Positions 24,070 to 31,764 of a stretch of DNA of 48,600 nt are shown piece by piece. The stretch is from NCBI GenBank assembly GCA_023910675.1, contig JAAVWC010000025.1, forward strand, positions 1 to 48,600, read 5' to 3'. The position numbers and the translations under genes were made by a program. Under the pieces are notes generated by a model. The model saw only the letters and a program-made list of their open reading frames with translations, was not told the DNA's origin and made no database searches. This DNA comes from Gemmatimonas sp. Lineage in GTDB: Bacteria; Gemmatimonadota; Gemmatimonadetes; Gemmatimonadales; Gemmatimonadaceae. Position 1 is the stretch's first letter. Each line of letters begins with the position of its first letter.

Positions 24070-24681
24070 ATGACCGCTTTCTTTGCCGCCTACACCGACG
24101 CCATGATCTGCTCCGTCGGCACGTCGCCCGCCGAGGCCATCGCGACCGCTCGCCGCGAGATGCAGGAGCCGGACGCCGAGCTGGAGACGGCGCGCATTTC
24201 CGAGACGCTGGCCGCGTACATCGCCAGCGGTCACACTCCCCGCCGCTGGGACATCGTCGGCGGCTCGCTCATCGACACGACGCACGCCGATGCCGACGCC
24301 GATTTCGTGCGGTGCGACTCCGACGCGGGCGACGGCGGGTGGTCGCTCCACGCGCCGGACAGCACCGACGAAGAGATCGCCGAGGGCACCGCCCCGGCGC
24401 TGGTGAGTGGGACGGGCCGGGTCACCCGCGAGGACTATGACCTTGCCCGGGCGCAGATGGACCGCCCGGCCCGCGCGACCACGTGGGCGCTCCGGCGCCT
24501 CGTCTTCGCCTCCGGCATCACGCCGACCGAGCTCTCCCGCGTGCTGGGCCGCGACGACCGCACGATGCGCCGCTGGCTGTCGGGGGAGCAGGAGGTGCCC
24601 GACACGCTGGCGCAGCAGGTCGCGCGGCTGCGGGTGACGGCGGTGGACCCGGAGGGGGTGCACCTCACCTACACTCGGTGA
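24070..24681 (+). CDS. HTH regulator downstream of the strong promoter
   Basis: The protein has 203 residues. The C-terminal part has a Cro/CI-type helix-turn-helix: WALRRLVFASGITPTELSRV then DDRTMRRWLSGEQEVP. The N-terminal 70 residues are helical (SPAEAIATARREMQEPD) and include PRRWDIVGGSLIDT; a domain of unknown function follows. I chose ATG 24070 because GAGG (24058-24061) is eight bases upstream and the frame before it is unlikely coding. Standing alone behind the operator-bearing promoter and ahead of a strong terminator, it is a single-gene transcript. It could bind its own operator. Whether it is a repressor or antirepressor is unknown. Confidence 0.65.
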   Translation: MTAFFAAYTDAMICSVGTSPAEAIATARREMQEPDAELETARISETLAAYIASGHTPRRWDIVGGSLIDTTHADADADFVRCDSDAGDGGWSLHAPDSTDEEIAEGTAPALVSGTGRVTREDYDLARAQMDRPARATTWALRRLVFASGITPTELSRVLGRDDRTMRRWLSGEQEVPDTLAQQVARLRVTAVDPEGVHLTYTR

Positions 24682-24705
24682 GGGTGCCGCGATGAACAAC
24701 GCCGA

Positions 24706-24734
24706 CGCCCCACCCTCGCCGGTGAGGCGTTTTT
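24706..24734 (+). terminator. Rho-independent terminator
   Basis: CGCCCCACC (24706-24714) pairs with GGTGAGGCG (24721-24729) with one C/A mismatch and a six-base loop, and is followed by TTTTT (24730-24734). It ends the transcript of the HTH gene. Confidence 0.85.
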
Positions 24735-24740
24735 ACATCT

Positions 24741-24755
24741 TTACACCCGGTGTAA
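24741..24755. promoter_or_regulatory. Perfect palindrome after the terminator
   Basis: TTACACC-C-GGTGTAA is a perfect 15-base palindrome lying between convergent genes. It could be an operator, or help terminate the opposite strand. No T-run follows it on either strand. Confidence 0.35.
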
Positions 24756-24820
24756 TGGCGTCCATTTCCGGTGCCGGGATGCGCACCAGGCGTATGCGCT
24801 GGCGCGGGTGTGGGTGGCGA

Positions 24821-25144
24821 TTACCGGAGGCCGGCAGCCGCACACAGGCGCTCTTCCGTCGGCTTGAATTCCTTGAGCCTCGCGCTGTCCTTTGCTTGGA
24901 TGATCGCCGCGCTGACCATTTGCGCGTAGACGCATATCTGCGTGTCGCTCGCGCCTCCGCTGATGGCGGTGTTCAGCTGCTGCATGGCGTCAATGGTGAC
25001 CTGCTCTTCGATCTGCGCGCGCTGGTCTGCTGCCAAGCGGGGGAAAGCATCGAAGTAGACCCATGCCCCAAGGGCGCCAGCCATCACCAGCGACAGAACC
25101 GCCTGTAGCGGCGACGCCTTCGGCTTCTCAACCCCGGTGGTCAT
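24821..25144 (-). CDS. Single-span membrane protein in the immunity region
   Basis: The protein has 107 residues. One membrane segment (LQAVLSLVMAGALGAWVYF) is followed by a helical, acidic exterior domain (ADQRAQIEEQVTIDAMQQLN) with a Cys pair in the last third (QICVYAQM, EERLCAA). GGAGGAA lies nine bases before the ATG. It sits on the minus strand with the repressor, as expected of a gene expressed in the lysogen. Such genes often give superinfection exclusion, but this is inferred from place and topology only. Confidence 0.65.
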   Translation of the reverse strand: MTTGVEKPKASPLQAVLSLVMAGALGAWVYFDAFPRLAADQRAQIEEQVTIDAMQQLNTAISGGASDTQICVYAQMVSAAIIQAKDSARLKEFKPTEERLCAAAGLR

Positions 25145-25299
25145 GCGCGATTCCTCCGCCCTAGGGCGACTTTGGTGTTTGATTCGTCCCGGCGCTTATC
25201 GCCGGTTCGTCACTGATACCACACGAGATGACACTTCGCTGACGATTGTGCCGCTGGCGTCCGCTCCACAATCTGGCAAGCGCTGCCGGTTGTCGGAGC

Positions 25300-25322
25300 T
25301 TCGGTTATCGTTCGGTTCGGTT
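25300..25322. repeat. Three TTCGGTT direct repeats
   Basis: TTCGGTT occurs at 25300-25306, 25311-25317 and 25316-25322, within the 327 bases between the membrane gene and the repressor stop. They may be a regulator-binding site. I see nothing else defined in 25145-25299. Confidence 0.25.
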
Positions 25323-25350
25323 GTCTGCCGAACTCTACCTCTGATCTGCA

Positions 25351-25614
25351 ATGCTCTCCCGCCCTTCGATTGTCTGCCGCGTCCTCGGCTGCACGGACAC
25401 CCTGATTGATTCGACGCCTGGCGACGTCCTCGTCGCCTGGCCCGGGCACCCGACGCATACCGTCATGGTCTTTACTCCGGATCTGGCGCACTGCGTGCGG
25501 TTTTGCTACGTCCCTGAGGGGCGCCTGTACGGGCAGATGCTGGAGTTGTACCTCGACGGGAAGGTGCGTCTTCCGGTTCGCTCTCAGAGAGCACTTCTGT
25601 CGCGAGCTGCCTAG
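25351..25614 (+). CDS. Possible ORF antisense to the repressor 3' end
   Basis: The protein has 87 residues and reads like a folded domain in places (TPGDVLVAWPGHPTHTVMVF, RLYGQMLELYLDGKVRLPV). It has no RBS, overlaps the last 143 bases of the repressor on the other strand, and is oriented against the lysogenic genes. Either the repressor tail, which is low complexity (RRGTTPASARTGAPQG), or this ORF may be the shadow. The evidence is weak. Confidence 0.3.
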   Translation: MLSRPSIVCRVLGCTDTLIDSTPGDVLVAWPGHPTHTVMVFTPDLAHCVRFCYVPEGRLYGQMLELYLDGKVRLPVRSQRALLSRAA

Positions 25615-25966
25615 CCACCGGAATCGGGTCGGCCATCGCAGCCTTTTGCCGCATGTGGGTCAGTAGCAGTTCTTGATCAGCGAGCAGTCGCCGGAAATGC
25701 AGCGTTTGCTGCTCCCATCGGCCTACCCAGTAGTCCAGCGAAGGACCTTCGAGCGCCGGAGCCTGCATGGCGGCGATGACGCCGGATGCCAAGCCATAGG
25801 TACTCTCGATTGCTGAGTAGCGAGTCGGGTCAGGGGCGTTCTCGCCCGACTCCCAGCCGCTCACAGCGGCACCGCTGACGCCCATCGCCTGCCCCGCCTT
25901 CTCCTGCGACAAGCGGGCGGACTTGCGAGCCTCGCGAAGCCATTGACCGAACTCTGAAGCGTCCAC
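25472..25966 (-). CDS. CI-like phage repressor (XRE-type HTH)
   Basis: The protein has about 164 residues. The HTH is at the start: EFGQWLREARKSARLSQEKA followed by GQAMGVSGAAVSGWESGEN. The rest is helical with no visible S24 peptidase, so this may not be RecA-cleavable. I chose GTG 25964-25966 because the HTH begins seven residues on; a GTG at 26032 in the same frame would extend over the operator region. It is divergent from the Cro-like gene at 26070, giving a typical switch. The last 45 residues are low complexity and may be non-essential. Confidence 0.75.
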   Translation of the reverse strand: MDASEFGQWLREARKSARLSQEKAGQAMGVSGAAVSGWESGENAPDPTRYSAIESTYGLASGVIAAMQAPALEGPSLDYWVGRWEQQTLHFRRLLADQELLLTHMRQKAAMADPIPVARQLATEVLSESEPEDAPSRRGTTPASARTGAPQGRSKTARSAPDPE

Positions 25967-25982
25967 GCCCTTAACCGCCCCC

Positions 25983-26011
25983 TTGCGAGACCTTAAGCGG
26001 TCACTTAAGAT
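25983..26011 (+). promoter_or_regulatory. Candidate early promoter with paired CTTAAG operators
   Basis: TTGCGA (25983-25988), 17 bases, then TAAGAT (26006-26011) matches four of six bases at each sigma-70 box. CTTAAG occurs at 25992-25997 and 26004-26009, both palindromic and in the promoter spacer or -10 region. They would fit repressor sites controlling the Cro-like gene and the divergent repressor. Confidence 0.55.
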
Positions 26012-26048
26012 GCTATCACGTAAGCCGCGCACGGGTTCGCGGCCATCC

Positions 26049-26060
26049 TTTCACGTGAAA
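26049..26060. promoter_or_regulatory. Palindrome upstream of the Cro-like gene
   Basis: TTTCACGTGAAA is a perfect 12-base palindrome nine bases before ATG 26070. It overlaps the RBS region, which is otherwise poor, so a protein bound there, or a hairpin, could control the Cro-like gene. Confidence 0.45.
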
Positions 26061-26069
26061 CTACCGCCA

Positions 26070-26312
26070 ATGCCGAAAGCGCGAAAGAAGACCCAGCCGA
26101 CGCCGCTCGTGCGCCGTTGGCGCGTGGCCCTCGCCGAGGCCGGTCTTGATCAGGAAACGTGGGCAACCGCGCACGGCTGGACCGCCGGCCATGTGCAGCA
26201 GGTCATCGCCGGAAAGCGCGAGTCCTCGCAGGTCACGGCGTCGGTGACCGAGTTCATCGAAGAGCAGGAACGCGCGCTCACGGCGCGCATACAGGCCGCC
26301 GCGGCGGCCTGA
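26070..26312 (+). CDS. Cro-like HTH protein
   Basis: The protein has 80 residues. The HTH reads RRWRVALAEAGLDQETWATA then AGHVQQVIAGKRESS, followed by an Ala-rich helix. The basic start (PKARKKTQPTP) suits DNA contact. The ATG at 26070 fits the HTH start; no good Shine-Dalgarno is present. It opens the rightward early operon opposite the repressor. Confidence 0.65.
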   Translation: MPKARKKTQPTPLVRRWRVALAEAGLDQETWATAHGWTAGHVQQVIAGKRESSQVTASVTEFIEEQERALTARIQAAAAA

Positions 26313-26319
26313 GTTGGTG

Positions 26320-26336
26320 GCCCTGAATCCCAGGGC
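26320..26336 (+). terminator. Weak hairpin after the Cro-like gene
   Basis: GCCCTG (26320-26325) and CAGGGC (26331-26336) form a six-pair stem with a five-base loop, eight bases after the Cro-like stop. There is no U-tract. The rest of the gap to 26430 has only the RBS of the next gene. Confidence 0.35.
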
Positions 26337-26430
26337 AGCAGCACCAGCGCATGGGGAGTCCTCATGGCTGGAACACTCGGCATCCGCTGCAACGGACGCC
26401 ACCGCGAAACGCGGGAGACCGGAGGAGATC

Positions 26431-26709
26431 ATGAGTGCCAGCAAACCGAAGCCCACCGTAGCACGGCGCATTGTGGCCGACGAAGCCAACGACCTGCGCC
26501 GCCGCTTACACGCCGCCCGTGTGCCGATCACGAAGCGCCTCGACGAACTCGCGGCGATGAGACGGGGCGTGAAGCTGGGGGACCATCTCGCCGAGATGGT
26601 GGATCACGCGCTCGACGGGCCGTGGAGCAACGAAGAGGTGATCGAGTTGGCCGTGCGGGTGGCGCGAAAGATCGCCATGTCGCGCGTGATGCAGCGCCGA
26701 AGTGCCTGA
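26431..26709 (+). CDS. Small early protein, unknown
   Basis: The protein has 92 residues, basic and helical (RRIVADEANDLRRRLHAARV, MRRGVKLGDHLAEMVDHAL). The RBS GGAGGAG is excellent. I see a possible ribbon-helix type arrangement but no family. It is the first gene after Cro-like in the early operon. Confidence 0.65.
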   Translation: MSASKPKPTVARRIVADEANDLRRRLHAARVPITKRLDELAAMRRGVKLGDHLAEMVDHALDGPWSNEEVIELAVRVARKIAMSRVMQRRSA

Positions 26710-26712
26710 ACA

Positions 26713-26748
26713 AAAAGCGCCCCCGCGTGGCTGCAACCACCGGAGGCA
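26713..26748 (-). terminator. Possible minus-strand terminator, imperfect stem
   Basis: GCGCCCCCGCGTGG and CCACCGGAGGC can form a stem with a bulge and a mismatch around a CTGCAA loop. On the minus strand this is followed by TTTTTG. It could stop antisense transcription entering the early region. The plus strand has no U-tract. Confidence 0.35.
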
Positions 26749-26773
26749 TGACCAGACTCAGAGGAGAAGCCTG

Positions 26774-26968
26774 ATGGAAACGAAGGTAACACCCCGCCCG
26801 TCCCCGCGCATCCTTGCGTCGGGCAATCGTACAACGATTCACCGCCTGATGCCGACTCAGAGCGTGATCGTGCCAGCGGCCGAGCTGGGATTGTACGTCT
26901 CCCTGACGCGTGCCGTCGCGTCTCGCCACCAGCGCGCCGCAGTGCGCGCGGAACAGAGGGTCGCGTAA
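26774..26968 (+). CDS. Small early protein, unknown
   Basis: The protein has 64 residues with a basic C-terminus (AVASRHQRAAVRAEQRVA). RBS GAGGAGAAG precedes the ATG. A hydrophobic middle (PTQSVIVPAAELGLYVSLTR) suggests a small folded domain. It overlaps the next gene (TAATG). Confidence 0.55.
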   Translation: METKVTPRPSPRILASGNRTTIHRLMPTQSVIVPAAELGLYVSLTRAVASRHQRAAVRAEQRVA

Positions 26969-27204
26969 TGCAGACGCCGAAGGGATACATCACGCTCACG
27001 ACGCGCACCGGTGCCCGTCCGCGCATCGCCGCGCTGAACGTCGGGTGGTACATCCGGAATCCTAGCATCGACTTCACGATCGTGACGCTGCTGTCGCGCA
27101 CGTTGGATGGTGAGCAGGCCGAGAACGACACGCTGCACGTCACCGAAACCGAAGCCGAGATCGACGCGCTGATCGAAGCGGCGCAGAGTGAGGTGATGGT
27201 ATGA
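26968..27204 (+). CDS. Small early protein, unknown
   Basis: The protein has 78 residues, a beta start (GYITLTTRTGARPRIAALN, VGWYIRNP) and an acidic end (ETEAEIDALIEAAQSE). No family recognised. It overlaps both neighbours. Confidence 0.6.
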   Translation: MQTPKGYITLTTRTGARPRIAALNVGWYIRNPSIDFTIVTLLSRTLDGEQAENDTLHVTETEAEIDALIEAAQSEVMV

Positions 27205-27557
27205 ATGGAAACTTGATGAGTTATCACGGCCAACCATCAAAGTCCGCTATCAAAGCTGTTCGGGCGCTTGCTAAGATCATTCGCACGGTGCCGGAGAGCG
27301 ACGCAGAGGAGATCGTGCGTTTCGTCATGGCTGAGATGGCCGATGGGGTTTTTGACTATCACAGCAAGCTTCTCGGACATCACACCGACAAGAGCCCCGA
27401 GGGGATGGCGCTCGACAATAGAACCATCAATCGGCTGACGGCGGAAGCGATTGAGCGGCTCGACGAAGCGAACCAACCGGAGGTTTACGGCCCTGATGGC
27501 GTCATGATCTCTCTTGTCAACGCGCTGCAGCAAATCAGGGCAGAGGCTAAGGCATGA
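27201..27557 (+). CDS. Helical early protein, unknown
   Basis: The protein has 118 residues and is helical (KAVRALAKIIRTVPESDAEE, LTAEAIERLDEANQPEV). Base composition is a little lower in GC than its neighbours. It lies directly before the nuclease gene with ATGA overlap. Function unknown. Confidence 0.6.
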   Translation: MNGNLMSYHGQPSKSAIKAVRALAKIIRTVPESDAEEIVRFVMAEMADGVFDYHSKLLGHHTDKSPEGMALDNRTINRLTAEAIERLDEANQPEVYGPDGVMISLVNALQQIRAEAKA

Positions 27558-28519
27558 CCGCCCCCACTCTCGAGTACGGCAGCGCAGCGTGGCAGAAGGA
27601 CCGCGCCAACTACATCGGCGCGAGCGACGTGCCCATGCTGCTCAGCGTCAGCGAGTACGGCGGCCCGCTGGACCTGTACCAGATCAAGCGCGGCGAAAAG
27701 GTGATCGAGCAGACACCGGCGATGGCGCGCGGGCACATCTACGAGCCCGCGATCTGCGCCGACTTCCTGCTGAACTTCCCCGAGTTCACCGCCGAGTCAC
27801 GCGGCACGGTGATTCATCCGGCGGGTGACTTCCTGCGCGCCACGGTTGACCGCGTCATCACGGGGCCGCACGGCGTCGGGATTCTGGAAGCGAAGAACGT
27901 CACGCCGCGATTCATGCACCTGTATGGCGAGTCGGGCAGCGATAACGCGCCGCTCGATAAGGTCGCGCAGATCCAGACGCAGTTTGAGGTGCTGGACCTC
28001 GACTGGGGCTACATCGCCGTGAACTTCGGCTTCGAGCTGCGCTGGTACTTCATCGAGCGCGACCGCGAAGTCGGCGAGGCGATCAAAGAGACCGCGTTCG
28101 AGTTCATGCGCGACCACGTCATCCCTGGCATCCCGCCGGAGCCGTCGCCGGAGCATGACACGTACGAGGCGATCACGCGCCGGTTCCTCGGGGCGAGCAA
28201 GCAGACGCTCGACGCCGACGAAGAGACCCTCACGCTCATCGAAGAGTTCGCCGACGTGAAGGCCGCGAAGGAAGCCGCGAAGGAACGCGAAGAGGAGCTA
28301 CGATCTCTGCTCGCGACGCGCATCGGCACGGCGTACGGCATCGACGCGGGGAAGGCGGGGCGCGTCCTCTGGCCGCAGAGCGAGGGAAAGATCAGCAAGG
28401 ACTTCGACGGGCTGGTTCGCGAGTTGAAGGTGCCCGCCGACGTCGTACAGAAGTACATCCGCGTAGGGGCACCCTACCGCACCATGCGCTACTACCCGCC
28501 GAAGAAGGGGGCGAAGTGA
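27554..28519 (+). CDS. YqaJ/lambda-exonuclease-like nuclease
   Basis: The protein has 321 residues. Motifs of the PD-(D/E)xK YqaJ family are in order: GASDVPMLL at the start, GHIYEPAI with the first Glu (about residue 63), ATVDRV with Asp (about 98), LEAKN with E-x-K (about 112-114), and QIQTQFEV with the Gln motif (about 140). Residues 225-260 are coiled coil (AAKEAAKEREEELRSL). It digests one strand of dsDNA ends and works with RecT in single-strand annealing recombination. A small gene separates it from recT. Confidence 0.85.
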   Translation: MTAPTLEYGSAAWQKDRANYIGASDVPMLLSVSEYGGPLDLYQIKRGEKVIEQTPAMARGHIYEPAICADFLLNFPEFTAESRGTVIHPAGDFLRATVDRVITGPHGVGILEAKNVTPRFMHLYGESGSDNAPLDKVAQIQTQFEVLDLDWGYIAVNFGFELRWYFIERDREVGEAIKETAFEFMRDHVIPGIPPEPSPEHDTYEAITRRFLGASKQTLDADEETLTLIEEFADVKAAKEAAKEREEELRSLLATRIGTAYGIDAGKAGRVLWPQSEGKISKDFDGLVRELKVPADVVQKYIRVGAPYRTMRYYPPKKGAK

Positions 28520-28860
28520 CCGGCGTGATTGTGATCCCGCAACGCTCCGGAGTAAGCGAGCGCGACGCGAACCTGATGTTGCTGCACGCCATCGAAGACC
28601 GCGCAAGAGAGATGGCAAAAGAGATCGGGTTCTCGGCGTCTGGTCTGAGTGCGCTCGCCTCGCGGTTCGGGCAGTTGCACGAGATGGACGAAGCCGCAGC
28701 GGCCCGCGAGTTCGTCAACATGGACGCACAGATCGCAAGGCTCATGGAGTTGCGCACGTCGCTGCAGTATCGCGTCGAAGCGTATCACGTACAGGAACGC
28801 GCAGTGGAACAGCCGGTGGATGATCCGTTCGCCGATCACATTCAGACGAAGGTGGCGTAA
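28516..28860 (+). CDS. Helical protein between nuclease and RecT
   Basis: The protein has 114 residues and starts with GTG overlapping the nuclease stop. It is helical throughout (AREMAKEIGFSASGLSALAS, MDAQIARLMELRTSLQYRV). Placed between nuclease and annealing protein, it could be a recombination helper, but there is no motif to prove that. Confidence 0.6.
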   Translation: MTGVIVIPQRSGVSERDANLMLLHAIEDRAREMAKEIGFSASGLSALASRFGQLHEMDEAAAAREFVNMDAQIARLMELRTSLQYRVEAYHVQERAVEQPVDDPFADHIQTKVA

Positions 28861-28861
28861 G

Positions 28862-29677
28862 ATGGGCACAGCCGTAGAAGTGCAGCAGGAGACGAGCACG
28901 GCGCTCACGCAGCCGGAGCCGATGGACCAGCGCACGAAGCAGGTGATGCAGTTGGTGGGCGGCGACCGCGCCAAGGCGGAGAAGATTCTCCGCGTGGCCG
29001 CGAATGCCGTGCAGAAGGTCCCGGCGCTCAAGCAGTGCGATCAGGGTAAGCTCTGGATGGCCATTCTTGACGTGGCCAGCATGAACCTGAACTTCGGCCC
29101 GCGCGGCGCGTACCTCGTGCCGTATCAGTCCGACGTGACGGTGATCGTCTCGCCGCATGGGCTGATCGAACTGGCGTACCGGCACCCGCTGGTGAAGGCG
29201 ATTCAGGCGCGCGTGGTGCGTGTGGGCGAGCCGTTCCGCATTGCCTATGCGCCGGAGCCCATCGTCGTGCACGAGCCGTGCATCGGCGAGCAGCCGGGGG
29301 AGATGATCGGCGCCTATGCCATCATCGATCTGACGACCGGTGGGCGCGTCGTGGAGTGGATGACGCGCGCCGACATCATGAAGGCGAAGGCCGTGTCTCG
29401 CGCGGCCAACAGCAGCTCCAGCCCGTGGGCGAAGTGGGAAGACGAGATGTGGCGCAAGACGGTGCTCAAGCGCGCCATGAAGTACGTGCCGCAGAGCGAC
29501 GACATGCAGCGGGCGTTCGAGCGCGAAGACGATGACGCCGACTTCTCGGTCGTGGAAGACACGAGCGCGCGGGTGCTGGCCGCAACGACCGGCACGTCGG
29601 CGCTGCGCGAGCGGGTGTTGTCGCGGAAGGCGGAGCCGGAGCCGGTGCAGGAACGTGAGCCGGGTGAAGAAGGATGA
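28862..29677 (+). CDS. recT: RecT-family single-strand annealing protein
   Basis: The protein has 271 residues. The RecT core is clear: LWMAILDVASMNLNFGPRGA, then YLVPYQSDVTVIVSPHGLIE, ELAYRHPLVKAIQARVV, and a C-terminal MWRKTVLKRAMKYVPQSDDM. It pairs complementary ssDNA at ends exposed by the nuclease two genes upstream. The acidic tail (EPEPVQEREPGEEG) is typical of ssDNA-binding regulators. Confidence 0.9.
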   Translation: MGTAVEVQQETSTALTQPEPMDQRTKQVMQLVGGDRAKAEKILRVAANAVQKVPALKQCDQGKLWMAILDVASMNLNFGPRGAYLVPYQSDVTVIVSPHGLIELAYRHPLVKAIQARVVRVGEPFRIAYAPEPIVVHEPCIGEQPGEMIGAYAIIDLTTGGRVVEWMTRADIMKAKAVSRAANSSSSPWAKWEDEMWRKTVLKRAMKYVPQSDDMQRAFEREDDDADFSVVEDTSARVLAATTGTSALRERVLSRKAEPEPVQEREPGEEG

Positions 29678-29919
29678 AGACCGCCCGTGACTTCGCCGTT
29701 GCATCGAAGGTGTGGATTTCGTTCACGGACCTCGGTGTCGTCACGGGGCACGTGAAGCTTGATGAATACCCCGACGAACTCGTTGCCGTGCACCTCACGG
29801 AACGCAACGAGACCGCCAGCGGGATGGTCTACCATGCCGTGCTGGTGCACCCGAGCAACATCACGCACGAGGTGCGCAACACGATGCCAGCGTTGAAGGG
29901 GTGGTATGGCAACCCGTAA
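29674..29919 (+). CDS. Small beta protein, unknown
   Basis: The protein has 81 residues with alternating strands (KVWISFTDLGVVTGHVKLDE, SGMVYHAVLVHPSNITHEV). It might be a small SH3-like or OB-like domain. It overlaps recT by ATGA and the next gene by 14 bases. Confidence 0.6.
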   Translation: MKTARDFAVASKVWISFTDLGVVTGHVKLDEYPDELVAVHLTERNETASGMVYHAVLVHPSNITHEVRNTMPALKGWYGNP

Positions 29920-30154
29920 CCTCCTCGCCCGCACCCATCTGCCCGCGTTTCGCGCCTGGTTGGCGGAGCGCGGATGGGTGGAGCAGCCGGTGAAGGGCGC
30001 GTACGAGGTCGGGCGGTGGACGCATGAGGTGCACTTCCCGCTGATCCTGTACGCGAGGGCACGAGACACGGTGCACTACACGGTGCCGGACAACCAGTGG
30101 GATGTGGTACGGCGGTTTATCAAGGACAGGGATTCACAGAAGGCGGGGGCATGA
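29906..30154 (+). CDS. Small protein, unknown
   Basis: The protein has 82 residues. A helix (LPAFRAWLAERGWVEQPV) precedes strands (WTHEVHFPLILYARARDTVH) and a basic helix. No family recognised. Overlaps at both ends support coding. Confidence 0.6.
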   Translation: MATRNLLARTHLPAFRAWLAERGWVEQPVKGAYEVGRWTHEVHFPLILYARARDTVHYTVPDNQWDVVRRFIKDRDSQKAGA

Positions 30155-30519
30155 GTCAGACCACAACGCGAGACCTGCAGCACGTCCTTTCCGCATGGCG
30201 CGAAGATGCCGCCGTGTTGCGTCGTGCCGGTCACACGTCGGAAGCCGCCTTGCGCGAGCGTATGGCCGACGAAGTGGCACACGCCGCGCACGACTACCTC
30301 ACATGGTTGTCGGAAACGGACGCCATGCTGCAGTCTGGCCGGTCTCGTGAGTGGCTGCGCTCTCGGTTCCCGGAGTGGGAGCGGGCTGGTCATGCGAAGT
30401 CCGCCGCCCGTGGCGTGCGGCAGTACCGCGCCATGATCGTCCCGCGCCGTGCGGCCGTGCAGGAAGCGGCGGCGGCAGGCCGTGAGGCCGCGCGCCTTGC
30501 ACGGGATACCGCCGCGTGA
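30151..30519 (+). CDS. Helical protein upstream of the integrase, possible HTH
   Basis: The protein has 122 residues. The segment MLQSGRSREWLRSRFPEWER then AGHAKSAARGVRQYR resembles a MerR/excisionase-like HTH with wing, following a long helix (HVLSAWREDAAVLRRAGHT). It overlaps the integrase start by ATGA/GTGA and is therefore cotranscribed. A role as recombination directionality factor is possible but only inferred. Confidence 0.6.
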   Translation: MSQTTTRDLQHVLSAWREDAAVLRRAGHTSEAALRERMADEVAHAAHDYLTWLSETDAMLQSGRSREWLRSRFPEWERAGHAKSAARGVRQYRAMIVPRRAAVQEAAAAGREAARLARDTAA

Positions 30520-31748
30520 GAAAGCGCATTGCGACGTACGGGAAGCGCGGGGCGCTGGTTCGGGTGATTGACGAACACCAGCCCGACGGGCGGCGGTTCA
30601 TCGTGCAATGGGGCAGCAAGGCCAGCCGTCAGCAGCGGTCGTTCTCTGGCACCCCGCAAGGCCGTAGTGAGGCAATCGCATTTGCGGAGGCGTACGAGGC
30701 CGAGATGCGCAAGCCGAAGACGCCAGACGCCCCGCCTGCCCTGACCACGGCGGAGCTGTGGCGCCTGTACTCCGAGGCCACGTTCCCGCACCTGCGGCCC
30801 CGGTCGCGGAAGCTGTACGCCGAGAATTGGAAGCGGTGGGAGTCGTACTTCACGCGGGAACGCCTTGCCGACAGCATGACCCTGACCGACGCCACGGGGT
30901 TCCGGGCGGACCTCGAGCGCGCCGGGCTGGCGACGAAGACGATTCAGAGTGCCATCGAACAAGCCCGCGCCGTTTACAACTGGGCCGAGCGGGCCGAGCT
31001 GATCGGCCGGAACCGGTGGCATCAGTTCCAGTTCAAGGTGGCCAAGGAGAAGCGCACGCAGCCGCGCGCCGAGTACCGCCAGGCGGATTTCCTCGCCATC
31101 TGGCGCCAGTTCGATCCGACGCGCGCGGGCCAGTGGCGGCCGTATGTGGCCGTTGGGCTGCTCGGCCTCTACGGCTCCCGGCAGAACGCCATCCTGCACC
31201 TGACATGGGATGACGTGAACGAGGGCGCTGGCACCCTCACGCTGCGGCCGGAATGGGACAAGCAGGGCGAAGAGCACGTGCACGCCCTGCTGCCCCTCAC
31301 GCGGGAACTCGTGGCCGTGGCGAAGGCGTGGCGCGAGCGCGACGACTACACCGGCCCGTGGCTGCTCTACCCGGCCCGCAAAAACTCCGGATCGGACACC
31401 TACACCATCCAGTCACTGTGGTCGGCACTGGAAGAGGCCGAGAAGCGCGCGGGGATCGCCAAGGTGCGGTACCGCGCGGGGCACGGGTTCCGCCGTGGCC
31501 TCGTCGGGGATCTGCTCGAGGCCGGAAATGACATGGACCTCGCGCTCAAAGCCATCGGGGACCGGGACCTTCGGATGGCCAAGCACTACGCCGTGAAGCG
31601 CAACGACCGCATCGAGAAGGCGCTCGCCGCCCGTGCTGACGGGTTTGCGGGTGTGACGAAGGGGCAACCGGCCCCTGAAAACGCGAATGCCGACCACTCA
31701 GGCGAGAGCGGCCAGCATATCGCAAACGACGAACCTTCAACGACTTAA
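30516..31748 (+). CDS. int: Tyrosine-family phage integrase
   Basis: The protein has 410 residues and starts with GTG. The N-terminal arm-binding domain has RRFIVQWGSKASRQQ, the core-binding part has RSRKLYAENWKRWESYFT, and the catalytic part has the first Arg in LYGSRQNAILHLTW (about residue 221), Lys in EWDKQGEE, H-x-x-R in GHGFRRG (about 322-326), and the nucleophilic Tyr in AKHYAVKR (about 358). The usual His before the last motif is Asp here (IGDRDLRMAKHY). The attP lies just after its stop. Confidence 0.9.
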   Translation: MRKRIATYGKRGALVRVIDEHQPDGRRFIVQWGSKASRQQRSFSGTPQGRSEAIAFAEAYEAEMRKPKTPDAPPALTTAELWRLYSEATFPHLRPRSRKLYAENWKRWESYFTRERLADSMTLTDATGFRADLERAGLATKTIQSAIEQARAVYNWAERAELIGRNRWHQFQFKVAKEKRTQPRAEYRQADFLAIWRQFDPTRAGQWRPYVAVGLLGLYGSRQNAILHLTWDDVNEGAGTLTLRPEWDKQGEEHVHALLPLTRELVAVAKAWRERDDYTGPWLLYPARKNSGSDTYTIQSLWSALEEAEKRAGIAKVRYRAGHGFRRGLVGDLLEAGNDMDLALKAIGDRDLRMAKHYAVKRNDRIEKALAARADGFAGVTKGQPAPENANADHSGESGQHIANDEPSTT

Positions 31749-31764
31749 CAACATGCCCACCAAC

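Noticed and set aside
24692..25108. Plus-strand frame from ATG 24692
   Set aside because: It starts inside the terminator region and is antisense to the well supported membrane gene; sequence does not look like a protein.
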